Positions 25,759 through 34,295 of a DNA stretch of 64,000 nucleotides are shown here, in pieces; the stretch's first letter is position 1; every line of letters begins with the position of its first letter. The translations under genes were made by a program, and so were the position numbers. A model generated the notes under the pieces. That model ran no database searches, had not been told where the DNA came from, and saw only the letters and a list, made by a program, of their open reading frames with translations. The stretch covers positions 152,848-216,847 of the forward strand of contig NZ_BBQH01000013.1 in NCBI RefSeq assembly GCF_018397995.1, read 5' to 3'. The DNA comes from Rhizomonospora bruguierae (GTDB taxonomy: Bacteria > Actinomycetota > Actinomycetes > Mycobacteriales > Micromonosporaceae).

Positions 25759-27400
25759 TGACACTGGTGCGGGCGCGCTGCTCGGCGATCGGCATCCGGA
25801 CGAGATCGCCGCGTTGGTCGGCAAGGCGGCGAAGATCGGCATCGACTTCTTCACGGGGCAGGCGCGCAACGATCTCGTGCTGCGCTACGCCCCGCAACGC
25901 GAGCTGCTCGAACGCTTCGCCGAGCCGCTTCCGCAGACCCCGATCAGCGACGACGCTCTGCTGGACAGCCTGGCCGAGGTCGCCAGGTGGTCAGTCGCCC
26001 AGCACGATCAGCGGTATCTCGCCTTCCCCGATGTCGGGAGCAGCGTGGCCGGCGTCGCGGCAGGCGTCGTGGCGACGTTTCTCAATCAGAACCTCATAGC
26101 CTACGACCGCAGCGCGCCAGCCGGCAGCGCCGTCGAGGCCCAGCTACTGCTCTGGCTGCGCGAGCTGGTCGGATTCTCCTCGTTCCCCCTCGACGAGTAC
26201 GTCGGCCTGCGCCACCTCGGCGGGATGTGGACGTCCGGCGGCAATATGAGCAACCACATCGCCATGACCGTCGCACTGGCGGCCACGTGGCCCGACGTGC
26301 GCCGAGACGGCCTGCGCTGCCTGCCGGAGCGGCCGGTTGTGGTGCTGGCCCGGGGCGTTGAGCACTTCTCCTACCTCAGCGCGGCCCAGGTCCTCGGACT
26401 GGGCTCGTCGGGGCTGGTGTGGTCGACCGCAAACAGTGACCACACCAGCGACGTCGGCGCCATCGCCGCCGCGCTCGAGAACCCGCCGGAGGGCACGCGG
26501 CCGTTCATGGTTGTCGGCGTCGCGGGCAACTGCCGCACGACCGGCATCGACCGGCTGGCCGAGATCGCGGACCTCTGTGCCAAGCACGGGGTGTGGTTCC
26601 ACGTCGACGCCTGCCACGGCGGCAGCCTGCTCTTCTCGGACCACCTCCGCGGCGAACTGGCCGGCATCGAGCGCGCCGACTCGGTCTCACTCGACCCGCA
26701 CAAGGGCCTTTTCATCACCTACCCGTCGAGCTACATGCTCGTGCAGGACCCCGAGCACCTAGCCCGCTTCTCCCGCTACCCCGACAAGCTGGATGACCCT
26801 GCCTGCCTTGACCTCGGCCTCATCACGCCGTTCTACGGCTCGCGCGGCTTCGAGTCGCTGCGGTTGTGGGCGATGATCAAGCACCTCGGCCGCACCGGCA
26901 TCGCCCGCTTGGTCGAGCAGCGCGAGGAGACGTTCCGCGAGATGCACGACCTGATCGAGTCGACCGGCTACTTCCAGATGATCGGGGCGGCTGGCTTCTA
27001 CCGGTGCGCGTTCGTCTACTGCCCGCCCGAGGCGCGCCGGCTCGTCGAGGCACTGCGGGAGCATCCCGAGCTGGTGCCGCGGGTGCGTGCCGTCGTCTCC
27101 CACTACACCCAGCGCTTCGCGCAGACGCTGTACGTCTCGGGCCGGGTGGTCTTCGATCTCTTCGCCGTGCAGGACCTCGGCGACGCTCTCGGGCTGGGCA
27201 CCGAGGCGAAGATCGAGGTGCTGGGCATGTGCGTCGGCCACCCCACGATGGAGGCCGGCGTCAAGGAGGACATCGTCAAGCACATCAGCGCGGTCGGCGA
27301 CGACCTGGTGGATCCGCTGGTCGGTGAGCTGCGGGCGCTCGGTGTCGACGAGGCGCAGGAGGCATGGACGGCCGCGGTCCACGGACCGGCGGGGTGGTGA
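25748..27400 (+). CDS. Group II PLP-dependent decarboxylase
   Basis: A 550-residue fold-type I enzyme of the glutamate/aromatic-amino-acid/sphinganine-phosphate-lyase group. The PLP Lys lies in DSVSLDPHKGLF and the cofactor ring Asp/His in VWFHVDACHGGSLLF; GGMWTSGGNMSNHIAM supplies phosphate contacts. Members decarboxylate or retro-aldol cleave amino acids. In an arginine-based pathway the substrate could be a modified arginine or its condensation product; this is inference. GTG start overlaps the preceding radical SAM gene by 11 bases. Confidence 0.88.
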   Translation: MSSDDTGAGALLGDRHPDEIAALVGKAAKIGIDFFTGQARNDLVLRYAPQRELLERFAEPLPQTPISDDALLDSLAEVARWSVAQHDQRYLAFPDVGSSVAGVAAGVVATFLNQNLIAYDRSAPAGSAVEAQLLLWLRELVGFSSFPLDEYVGLRHLGGMWTSGGNMSNHIAMTVALAATWPDVRRDGLRCLPERPVVVLARGVEHFSYLSAAQVLGLGSSGLVWSTANSDHTSDVGAIAAALENPPEGTRPFMVVGVAGNCRTTGIDRLAEIADLCAKHGVWFHVDACHGGSLLFSDHLRGELAGIERADSVSLDPHKGLFITYPSSYMLVQDPEHLARFSRYPDKLDDPACLDLGLITPFYGSRGFESLRLWAMIKHLGRTGIARLVEQREETFREMHDLIESTGYFQMIGAAGFYRCAFVYCPPEARRLVEALREHPELVPRVRAVVSHYTQRFAQTLYVSGRVVFDLFAVQDLGDALGLGTEAKIEVLGMCVGHPTMEAGVKEDIVKHISAVGDDLVDPLVGELRALGVDEAQEAWTAAVHGPAGW

Positions 27401-27406
27401 CCCGGC

Positions 27407-28207
27407 ATGCCAAAGCCGTCCGCCGTCCCCGATTTCACCATCGGCTTCCTGGTGCATGCCACCGTGCCGCTGCTGGAGAGGACCATCCCGACCACGATCA
27501 AAACGCTGACCGCCGGCTCGAAACGCACCTTCGATCTGGTGCTCGCCATCGACGGCGCGGAGCGCGCGCCCGTGGACGAACTGCTCGGGCTCGCCGGGCG
27601 CTGGGGCTTCGACGAGGTGCGGCTGCGGTGGCGCTCGCGGCACGTCTCGGGCGGCGACCCGTCCAACAACGGGCACGCCAACTGGCTGCCCGGCAAGGGA
27701 CGGTACTTCATCGGCATCGACGGCGACGTCGTCGCGTTCCGCACCGGCGACGGCGACGTGCTCGACCTGCTGGCGGCGTGCTTCGATGCGTGCCCGGGCC
27801 TCGCCCTCGCCACCCGGATCGACGACCACGACTGCTGGCAGTGGCCGCTCGTCGAAGTCGCGCCACCGATGGCGCCCGGCATCCGGTCGGTCAACCGCGT
27901 GGCGTCGCACTTCCTGGTGTACGACCTGCCGCGAGCGACCGACGTCATGTGGTCCGCCGGCGGCCCGCCCGCCGACCGGTTCCACGACAGCCCGGAGAGC
28001 TGGTTCAACTACGAGGACTGGCTGTCGCAGACCTTCGCCGCGCCGACCGGACCGGGCATCGGGTACCTCGACCACCTACCCATCGCGGTCTTCCACTGCG
28101 ACGAGAAGGTGGCCCCTGGGGCGAGCATGTACAGCCGGGACCTGGACGTACGTCTTCGAGTCTTCGAGCAGCGGCGCGCGGAGTGTGCACATGTCCGTGG
28201 CGCCTGA
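27407..28207 (+). CDS. Glycosyltransferase family 2-like protein
   Basis: A 266-residue GT-A-like protein beginning FTIGFLVHATVPLLERTIPTT and LVLAIDGAERAP, as in GT2 nucleotide-sugar transferases, with a DxD-like FIGIDGDVVAF. The overall length is short and several GT2 hallmarks are weak, so substrate class is open. It starts six bases after the decarboxylase and its end overlaps the sulfotransferase start by 17 bases, so it is an operon member. Confidence 0.65.
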   Translation: MPKPSAVPDFTIGFLVHATVPLLERTIPTTIKTLTAGSKRTFDLVLAIDGAERAPVDELLGLAGRWGFDEVRLRWRSRHVSGGDPSNNGHANWLPGKGRYFIGIDGDVVAFRTGDGDVLDLLAACFDACPGLALATRIDDHDCWQWPLVEVAPPMAPGIRSVNRVASHFLVYDLPRATDVMWSAGGPPADRFHDSPESWFNYEDWLSQTFAAPTGPGIGYLDHLPIAVFHCDEKVAPGASMYSRDLDVRLRVFEQRRAECAHVRGA

Positions 28208-28958
28208 CCCCGTGCGGCTCGTGCCGCGGCCGGTCTTCCTGCTGTCCTCGATCCGGTCCGGCTCGACGCTGCTGCGCTGCCTGCTCGACTCGCACCCGGC
28301 CGTGCACGCACCGCACGAGCTGCATCTTCGATACCTCCACGCGACCATCACCAGCGAGTACACCGAGCTGGCGATGGCGACGCTCGGCTACTCCGACAAC
28401 GACCTGCGGTACCTGCTGTGGGACGGCATCCTGGCCGACCGGCTCCGCCGCAGCGGGAAAGCGGTGCTGGTCGACAAGTCACCGAGCAACACGTTCATCC
28501 ATGAAGACCTGCGTCGGTGCTGGCCGCGGGCGCGCTTCATCGTGCTGCGCCGGCACCCGGCGGACATCGTCGCGTCGATCGTCAACGCCGACGACGGCCG
28601 GGACGAGGCCGAAGCGACCGAACTCGTCCTGCGCTACGCCAGGGAACTCGACGCCGTCGTCGATCGGGACCCCGGCACGCCGGTAGTGCAGTACGAGGAC
28701 CTCGCCGGCAAGCCCGCACGGGTCTGCGCCGAGCTGTGCCGCTTCCTGGAGGTCCCGTTCGACGAGAGCATGCTCGACTACGGCCGCCACGACCACGGCC
28801 CCCTGGTCTACGGCATCGGCGACTGGGGCGAGAAGATCCGCTCCGGGAAGGTGCATGCGCCCTGGCCGCCGGCCGCACGCACCGTCACGGGCGAGCTGGC
28901 GGAGCTGTGCCGGCGCTGGCGGTACCCGACCGGCGACCGGTCCGGGGCAGCGTTATGA
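28191..28958 (+). CDS. PAPS-dependent sulfotransferase family protein
   Basis: A 255-residue protein with the 5'-phosphosulfate loop near the N-terminus (FLLSSIRSGSTLLRCLLDSH) and the 3'-phosphate motif (RARFIVLRRHPADIVASIVN). FVPRPVF-like lead and C-terminal EDLAGKPARVCAELCRFLEV are typical of bacterial sulfotransferase/Stf0-like families. It probably sulfates a hydroxyl or amine of the pathway product. ATG 28191 overlaps the previous gene; its TGA overlaps the next ATG in ATGA. Confidence 0.86.
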   Translation: MSVAPDPVRLVPRPVFLLSSIRSGSTLLRCLLDSHPAVHAPHELHLRYLHATITSEYTELAMATLGYSDNDLRYLLWDGILADRLRRSGKAVLVDKSPSNTFIHEDLRRCWPRARFIVLRRHPADIVASIVNADDGRDEAEATELVLRYARELDAVVDRDPGTPVVQYEDLAGKPARVCAELCRFLEVPFDESMLDYGRHDHGPLVYGIGDWGEKIRSGKVHAPWPPAARTVTGELAELCRRWRYPTGDRSGAAL

Positions 28959-29845
28959 CGGGGCGGCAGGCGGTCTCGGTCGTGGGTGGGACCGGGTTCA
29001 TCGGCGGCCACCTGGTGGCCGCCCTGCGCCGCAAGGACCTGCGAGTAAGCGTCTTCGACTGGGGCAGCCCGGCCGTACTGGACGGGTGGGTGGCGCCCGA
29101 GATCGGCGACGTCGCCACCGTCTTCTACGTCGCGGGCGGCGTCACCCCGCTGACGGCGGAATCGGAGCCGGAGCGGCTGCGCGACGAGCTGGCGATGTTC
29201 GTGCGCCTGCTCGGTGCTGCCGGACGTGGTGCGGTACCGGCGCGGGTCGTGCTGGCCAGCTCCGGCGGCACCATCTACGCGCCGACTGCCGTACCGCCGT
29301 ACCGCGAGACCGACCCGGTGTGCCCGAACAACGCCTACGGCGCCTTCAAACTGCGCATGGAGCAGGCGCTGTTCGCGCAGCCCGGCATCGAGCCGGTCGC
29401 GGTACGGCTGTCGAACGTCTACGGGCCCGGGCAGCGGCTGCGGGGCGGGCTGGGCGTCGTCGCCCATTGGCTCGACGCACTCAAGCGGGGCGAGGCGCCG
29501 GTGCTGCACGGCGATCCGGCCGCGACCCGCGATTTCCTCTACGTCGACGACGCGGTGGACCTGTTCGTCCGCGTGCACTCCGCAGGGCGCCCGCAACCGC
29601 TGCTCAATGCCGGCTCGGGCGTGCCGACCAGCCTGGCCGAGCTGGCCGGCGTGGTGGCGGAGGTGACCGGCGAGCGGCAGCGCTGGGAGCTGCGCCGCCA
29701 GGGCCGGGCGCCCGACCGCCTGCACTGCCACCTATGCATCGACCGGGCCCGAGAGACGCTCGGCTGGACGCCCGCAACGACACTGCGCGAGGGGGTGCGT
29801 CAAACGTGGCTGAGCCTCGAGTCCCGGCTGTCGCTGGTCCGGTGA
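28955..29845 (+). CDS. NAD-dependent epimerase/dehydratase (NDP-sugar type)
   Basis: A 296-residue extended short-chain dehydrogenase. NAD-binding GGTGFIGGHL starts the protein, the catalytic Ser/Thr lies in LASSGGTIYAPT, and the YxxxK pair in NAYGAFKLRM; RDFLYVDDAVDLFV and RLSNVYGPGQ are the substrate-side motifs of NDP-sugar 4-epimerases. It should supply the modified sugar donor for the cluster glycosyltransferases. Confidence 0.88.
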   Translation: MTGRQAVSVVGGTGFIGGHLVAALRRKDLRVSVFDWGSPAVLDGWVAPEIGDVATVFYVAGGVTPLTAESEPERLRDELAMFVRLLGAAGRGAVPARVVLASSGGTIYAPTAVPPYRETDPVCPNNAYGAFKLRMEQALFAQPGIEPVAVRLSNVYGPGQRLRGGLGVVAHWLDALKRGEAPVLHGDPAATRDFLYVDDAVDLFVRVHSAGRPQPLLNAGSGVPTSLAELAGVVAEVTGERQRWELRRQGRAPDRLHCHLCIDRARETLGWTPATTLREGVRQTWLSLESRLSLVR

Positions 29846-31575
29846 GCCTCCGCGAGGCCGTGGAGCAGGCGTTCACCGTCGGCGGCGTCGACCCGCCGCA
29901 CCTGCTCGACCCCGGCGGGCGCATCCGGCGGCTCAGCTTCGGCGGCACGGCGCTGGTGGCGAAGCGCTGCCCGGCCGAGGCCGTCCGACGGGAGCTCGCC
30001 AGCGCCACCCGCGCCAGGCAACTACTGCGGGCCGCTCCGATCGACGCACCGCTGGAGGTGCGCGTGGTGGTACCGGACCTCATCGAGCTGGCCGGAGGGG
30101 CGTGCGCGCTCGTCGCCGCCGACCTCGGCGAGACGCTCGCGGCGCACCGGGCGGACGTGGCGCGGTGGATGCCACGGCAGGTCGTCGAGGCGATGCTGTG
30201 GGGCCTGCTGGACGCCGGCATCGAGTGGTCCGGTTTCGTGCCGCGCAACCTGTTCGTGCGCGACGCTGGCCTGTACGCCATCGACTGGGAGGACGCGCGG
30301 TTCTGCGACGGCCCGGCCAGGCCCGACGAGGTGACAGTCGCAAAGTGGGACGTGGGCTGGTCGGACGTATACCGCGCCGACCCTAGCCTCCGCGCATGGT
30401 TCTCTCCGCGCCAGGGCGTCGACTCGCCCTTGGACGACTTCGAAATGAACTTGCGTGAGCTCAGCGCGCCGGGCGTCACCGGCGCGGAGATCCGCACCCG
30501 CGGCGCCGAGCTCACGCTGCGCAGCGAGTTGTACGCGCCGGTCCCGACCGGCGACCTGACGCCCGCCGAGCTCGGCCACCTCGCCGACGAACTGCTGCCC
30601 GCGCCGTGGAGCGTGTTCCACACCGCGCTCACAGCATGGGCCCGGCCGCGGCTGGGCGACACCGGGTACGCAGCGCTGATCAGCACGGTGTGCCGCGCCG
30701 TGGGGCCGTTGACCGCCGACCACGACGCGACCGCGACGCTGCCGACTCGCTGGATCAGGGCACTGCTGCTCGCGGTGGACGAGGTGACACCGGACCAGTC
30801 TTGCGCCGACCCGCTCAGCGTCCTCGCCGAGCAGGTGACCGCCCTGGCGGGCCACACCGGCCTGGAGGCGGCGGAGCGGCGGGCCGGCGTCGCCGAGGCA
30901 ATCCTGGTCCGGGTGTGCGACCTGGTGGTCGCCGCCCTCGACCTCGGCGGGCTCCAGCTGCTGCTGCGCGGGTCGCTGGCGCAGGGCGTCATCACCGGCC
31001 GCAGCGACATCGACTTCGAGCTGAGCGCGCCCGCGCACCCGCGCGGCCACGCCGGCGCGGAGGCGCTCGTCGTTGACGTGCTGGCTTCGTTCGGCATCAC
31101 CGCCGAGGCGACTGCCGGGCGGCCGGTCGAGGCCGACCTTGGCGGCCCCGACGCCGGGACGACACGCGACCTGCACGAGTGGATGGAGCTGCGTCGGCCC
31201 GGCTCGGCGGCGCATGACCCCGGATGGCTGGGCGCTGTCATACGAGCCGACCTCGCGCGGCTGGCGACCCGGCAGAGCGAGTACGAGCGAGCGGGGCGCG
31301 AGCACTCGGCGAAGTACCTGTGGTTCGAGGCGCGCGCCGCCCTCGCCCGCGTCGTGATGCGCGCCGCGCCCGGCGTACCGCCAGTCACCGTGCTCGATCA
31401 GCTCGCGGCGCTGCCGGAGCTGCTCGGCCACGACGACGCGCAGGAGCTGCGCGCCATCGTGCTGGGTGCTCTCGACCAGCGCGAGCTGGACCATGCCGAC
31501 CCCGCCCGCTGCGCCGACCTGCGCGGGCGCCTCGACGCAATCCGCGAGCGGCATGGGCTGCCCGGCCCGGCCTGA
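29842..31575 (+). CDS. Fusion of kinase-like domain and Pol-beta-type nucleotidyltransferase
   Basis: A protein of about 577 residues. The first part has kinase-fold landmarks: GGTALVAKRCP (ATP Lys), ALVAADLGETL (hinge), WSGFVPRNLFVRDAGLYAI then DWEDARF in the catalytic/DFG-equivalent position; the canonical HxD is degenerate. The last 230 residues have LLLRGSLAQGVITGRSDIDFEL, the GS...DxD signature of the nucleotidyltransferase superfamily. It could phosphorylate and nucleotidylate a sugar or antibiotic-like substrate. GTG 29842 overlaps the epimerase stop (GTGA); an in-frame GTG at 29806 is an alternative. Confidence 0.72.
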   Translation: MSLREAVEQAFTVGGVDPPHLLDPGGRIRRLSFGGTALVAKRCPAEAVRRELASATRARQLLRAAPIDAPLEVRVVVPDLIELAGGACALVAADLGETLAAHRADVARWMPRQVVEAMLWGLLDAGIEWSGFVPRNLFVRDAGLYAIDWEDARFCDGPARPDEVTVAKWDVGWSDVYRADPSLRAWFSPRQGVDSPLDDFEMNLRELSAPGVTGAEIRTRGAELTLRSELYAPVPTGDLTPAELGHLADELLPAPWSVFHTALTAWARPRLGDTGYAALISTVCRAVGPLTADHDATATLPTRWIRALLLAVDEVTPDQSCADPLSVLAEQVTALAGHTGLEAAERRAGVAEAILVRVCDLVVAALDLGGLQLLLRGSLAQGVITGRSDIDFELSAPAHPRGHAGAEALVVDVLASFGITAEATAGRPVEADLGGPDAGTTRDLHEWMELRRPGSAAHDPGWLGAVIRADLARLATRQSEYERAGREHSAKYLWFEARAALARVVMRAAPGVPPVTVLDQLAALPELLGHDDAQELRAIVLGALDQRELDHADPARCADLRGRLDAIRERHGLPGPA

Positions 31576-31611
31576 AACCGCCGCACGATCCCTCGACCAG
31601 AAGGAGCATGC

Positions 31612-33126
31612 ATGCCAACCAACAGCGTCATCGGCTCGGCGAGAGTTCGCTCCGGCCTTTCCCATCCGGTTATCGACTGCGACGGCCACTGGACCGAGCC
31701 GATCCCGCTGTGGGCGGAGTACGTCCGCAAGCTCGCAGGCTCCAGCGCCGCCGACACGTTCCTGGCGATGCAGGGGACGCGGGGGAACGCGTGGTATGCG
31801 ATGTCGTCCGAGGAGCGACAGCGGCGTCGCTACTGGCGTCCGGCGTGGTGGGGCTTCCCGGCAAACACGCTGGACCGGGCGACCGCCATGCTGCCGGCCC
31901 TCATGTACGAGCGGCTTGACGACTTCGGCATCGACTTCGCCCTCATCCTCGCCACGCGCGGCAACACGCCCGACTACATCCGCGACCCTGAGCTGCGCAA
32001 GGTCGTGGTGCGCGCGGCCAACCTCATGCACGCCGAGATCTTCGCGCCGTTCTCGGACCGGATGATGCCGGCCGCGACCGTCGCCACCAACACCCCGGAC
32101 GAGGCCATCGAGGAGGCCGAGTACGCGGTCAAGGAGCTCGGGTTGAAGGTCGTGGTGATCAACGGCAGCCTGGTCCGCACGGTCCCGGCGTACGACACCC
32201 CGGACGTCGACCCGACGAGCGTGCCGTTCTACGTCGACAGCCTGGCCCTGGACAGCCTGTACGACTACGACCCGTTCTGGGCGAAGCTGGTCGAGCTCAA
32301 GGTGTCTCCGATGACCCACAGCGGCAGCCGGGGCTGGGTCGACCGCTCGTCGGTCACCAACGACGTGTTCAACCACATGGGCCACTTCGCGCAGGCCGCC
32401 AACTCCTTCGCCCGCGCGCTGTACCTCGGCGGCGTGACGCGCCGCTTCCCGACGCTGAAGTTCGCCTTCCTGGAGGGCGGCGTCGCGTGGGGCCGCAGCC
32501 TCTGCGCCGACCTGGTCGGGCACTGGGAGAAGCGCAACACCGAGGCACTGCTGAAGAACCTGCGGCCGAGCAACCTCGACCTCGACATGCTCCGCGAGCT
32601 CATCGCGAAGTACGGCGGGACGTGGGCCGCCGGCCGGACCGAGGAGCTGCTCGACAACATCGACATCCTGTTCCCCGGCCTCAACGCCCAGCAGCTGACG
32701 GACCGCGAGACGGACCTGGACGACTTCGCGGCCGCCTGCGTCGGCTCGGCGCAGGAGGTCGCCGACGAGTTCGCCCGCAACTTCTACTTCGGCTGCGAGT
32801 CCGACGACCCGCTGGTGTCGCTGGCCTTCGACGCGAAGCTCGGCCCGCGCCTCAAGCCGCTGTTCAGCTCGGACGTGTCGCACTTCGATGTCACCGACAT
32901 GACTGAGGTGCTCGAGGAGGCACACGAGCTGGTGGAGCACGGCCTGCTCGACGACGGTGAGTTCCGCGAGTTCGTCTTCTCCAACACCGTGGAGCTGCAC
33001 GCCGGGCCCAACCCGGACTTCTTCCGGGGCACCGTCGTGCAGCGGGCCGTCGAGGAGGAACTGGCGCGGACCGCCGCGGCAAGCACCCCGGCCGCAACCG
33101 GCGAGGAGGAGGGCCACAAGCCGTGA
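31612..33126 (+). CDS. Amidohydrolase (ACMSD-like) family protein
   Basis: A 504-residue TIM-barrel metal-dependent hydrolase. The N-terminal metal motif appears as VIDCDGHWTEP (D-x-D-x-H variant of this subfamily), with MMPAATVATNTPDEAIEE in the barrel, MTHSGSRGW and FAFLEGGVAWG at the third and fourth metal/substrate positions. AAGGAG lies five bases before the ATG. Family members decarboxylate or hydrolyse carboxylates and amides; the role here is unknown. Confidence 0.8.
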   Translation: MPTNSVIGSARVRSGLSHPVIDCDGHWTEPIPLWAEYVRKLAGSSAADTFLAMQGTRGNAWYAMSSEERQRRRYWRPAWWGFPANTLDRATAMLPALMYERLDDFGIDFALILATRGNTPDYIRDPELRKVVVRAANLMHAEIFAPFSDRMMPAATVATNTPDEAIEEAEYAVKELGLKVVVINGSLVRTVPAYDTPDVDPTSVPFYVDSLALDSLYDYDPFWAKLVELKVSPMTHSGSRGWVDRSSVTNDVFNHMGHFAQAANSFARALYLGGVTRRFPTLKFAFLEGGVAWGRSLCADLVGHWEKRNTEALLKNLRPSNLDLDMLRELIAKYGGTWAAGRTEELLDNIDILFPGLNAQQLTDRETDLDDFAAACVGSAQEVADEFARNFYFGCESDDPLVSLAFDAKLGPRLKPLFSSDVSHFDVTDMTEVLEEAHELVEHGLLDDGEFREFVFSNTVELHAGPNPDFFRGTVVQRAVEEELARTAAASTPAATGEEEGHKP

Positions 33127-34295
33127 CGGAGCCCCGGCTATGCGAGCGCTGCGGCCTGCCGGACAGCAGGCGCAGCGTGACGTTCGACGACGCCGGCATC
33201 TGCTCGGTCTGCCGGCATCACGAGATCAAGCACAACGGCATCGACTGGGCGGAGCGGGAGCGCGCGCTCGCCGGCATCGCGGACGAGATCCGCGGGCGCG
33301 GCCCGTACGACGTCGTCGTGTCGTTCGGCGGCGGCAAGGACGGTTCATACGTCCTCTACTACCTCACGCGCGTCCTCGGGCTGCGCTGTCTCGCCGCCAC
33401 CATCGACAACCGCTTCATCCGCCAGACGGCGTGGGACAACTGCCAGCGGGTGATCGACGGACTCGGGGTGGACCAGGTCGTGCTCCGCCCGCCGATGCCG
33501 ATTGTGCAGCGGCTCATGCGCGCCGGGCTCGGGCTGGCCGGCACGGTCTGCTGGCACTGCACCGCCGGCATCGCGGCGTTCCCGCTGCGCACCGCGATAC
33601 AGATGGGCGTGCCGCTGGTGGTGTACGCGCACAGCGTCAGCGAGTACTACAGCTACCCCGGCCGGACGTACGCCGACCCGCCGGAAGCCGACGTCATGGA
33701 CGACGACTGGTACAACCTCACGACCGGCGTGAGCTTTGAGCGCATGACGGCGGCGCTGCCCGATGTTGAACCGCGGGCACTGGCCCCGTTCGCGTTCCCG
33801 AGGCGCGAGGAGATCACCGCGGCCGGCGTGCGGACCCTCTTCATGAGCAACTACGTGCTGTGGGACGAGCGGCGGCAGGTCGAGGTCATCAGCCGGGAAC
33901 TGGGTTGGCAGGGTGCGAGCCAGGAGGGCGTCCCGGCGGGCCACGAGTACGAGAAGTTCGACTGTTTCCTCGTCGGCACGCACGACTACCTGCGGTTCGT
34001 GAAGGAGGGGTACGGCCGCGGCGCCCGCATCGGCTCGCTGGAGACTCGGCTGGGCCGCATGACCAAGGACGAGGCGGTGGCGCTGGCCCGCTCCAGCGAC
34101 GGCCGGCGGCCGGCGAGCCTCGACACCGTGCTCGACATGCTGGCGGTGGACGAGGAGGAGTTCCTCGACCACGCGACGGAGCACACCCAGCCAGGTCGGG
34201 ACTTCGACCTGGAGGCGGTGCGGCGGGGCGCGCGGCTGCCGGATGCCGAGCACATGCCGGGGTGGCGCACCGGCGAGCGTGAGGTGTCGACATGA
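33123..34295 (+). CDS. PP-loop amidotransferase (N-acetyl sugar amidotransferase-like)
   Basis: A 390-residue PP-loop ATP pyrophosphatase: SFGGGKDGSYVLYYL is the SGGxDS-type loop. N-terminal CERCGLPDSRR and CSVCRHH, with GTVCWHCTAG and the C-terminal YEKFDCFLVGTHDYLRFVK segment, match WbpG/PseA-like N-acetyl sugar amidotransferases, which adenylate an amide oxygen and replace it with nitrogen to form an amidine. The ammonia-producing HisH/HisF-like partners are not encoded nearby. It may build an amidino or guanidino group on the product. GTGA overlap with the amidohydrolase. Confidence 0.8.
   Translation: MTEPRLCERCGLPDSRRSVTFDDAGICSVCRHHEIKHNGIDWAERERALAGIADEIRGRGPYDVVVSFGGGKDGSYVLYYLTRVLGLRCLAATIDNRFIRQTAWDNCQRVIDGLGVDQVVLRPPMPIVQRLMRAGLGLAGTVCWHCTAGIAAFPLRTAIQMGVPLVVYAHSVSEYYSYPGRTYADPPEADVMDDDWYNLTTGVSFERMTAALPDVEPRALAPFAFPRREEITAAGVRTLFMSNYVLWDERRQVEVISRELGWQGASQEGVPAGHEYEKFDCFLVGTHDYLRFVKEGYGRGARIGSLETRLGRMTKDEAVALARSSDGRRPASLDTVLDMLAVDEEEFLDHATEHTQPGRDFDLEAVRRGARLPDAEHMPGWRTGEREVST

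Noticed and set aside
30022..33117. 1031-codon minus-strand open frame
   Set aside because: It runs opposite the kinase/nucleotidyltransferase and amidohydrolase genes; its composition (Arg, Val, Gln, Glu, His rich) is typical of antisense frames in high-GC DNA.
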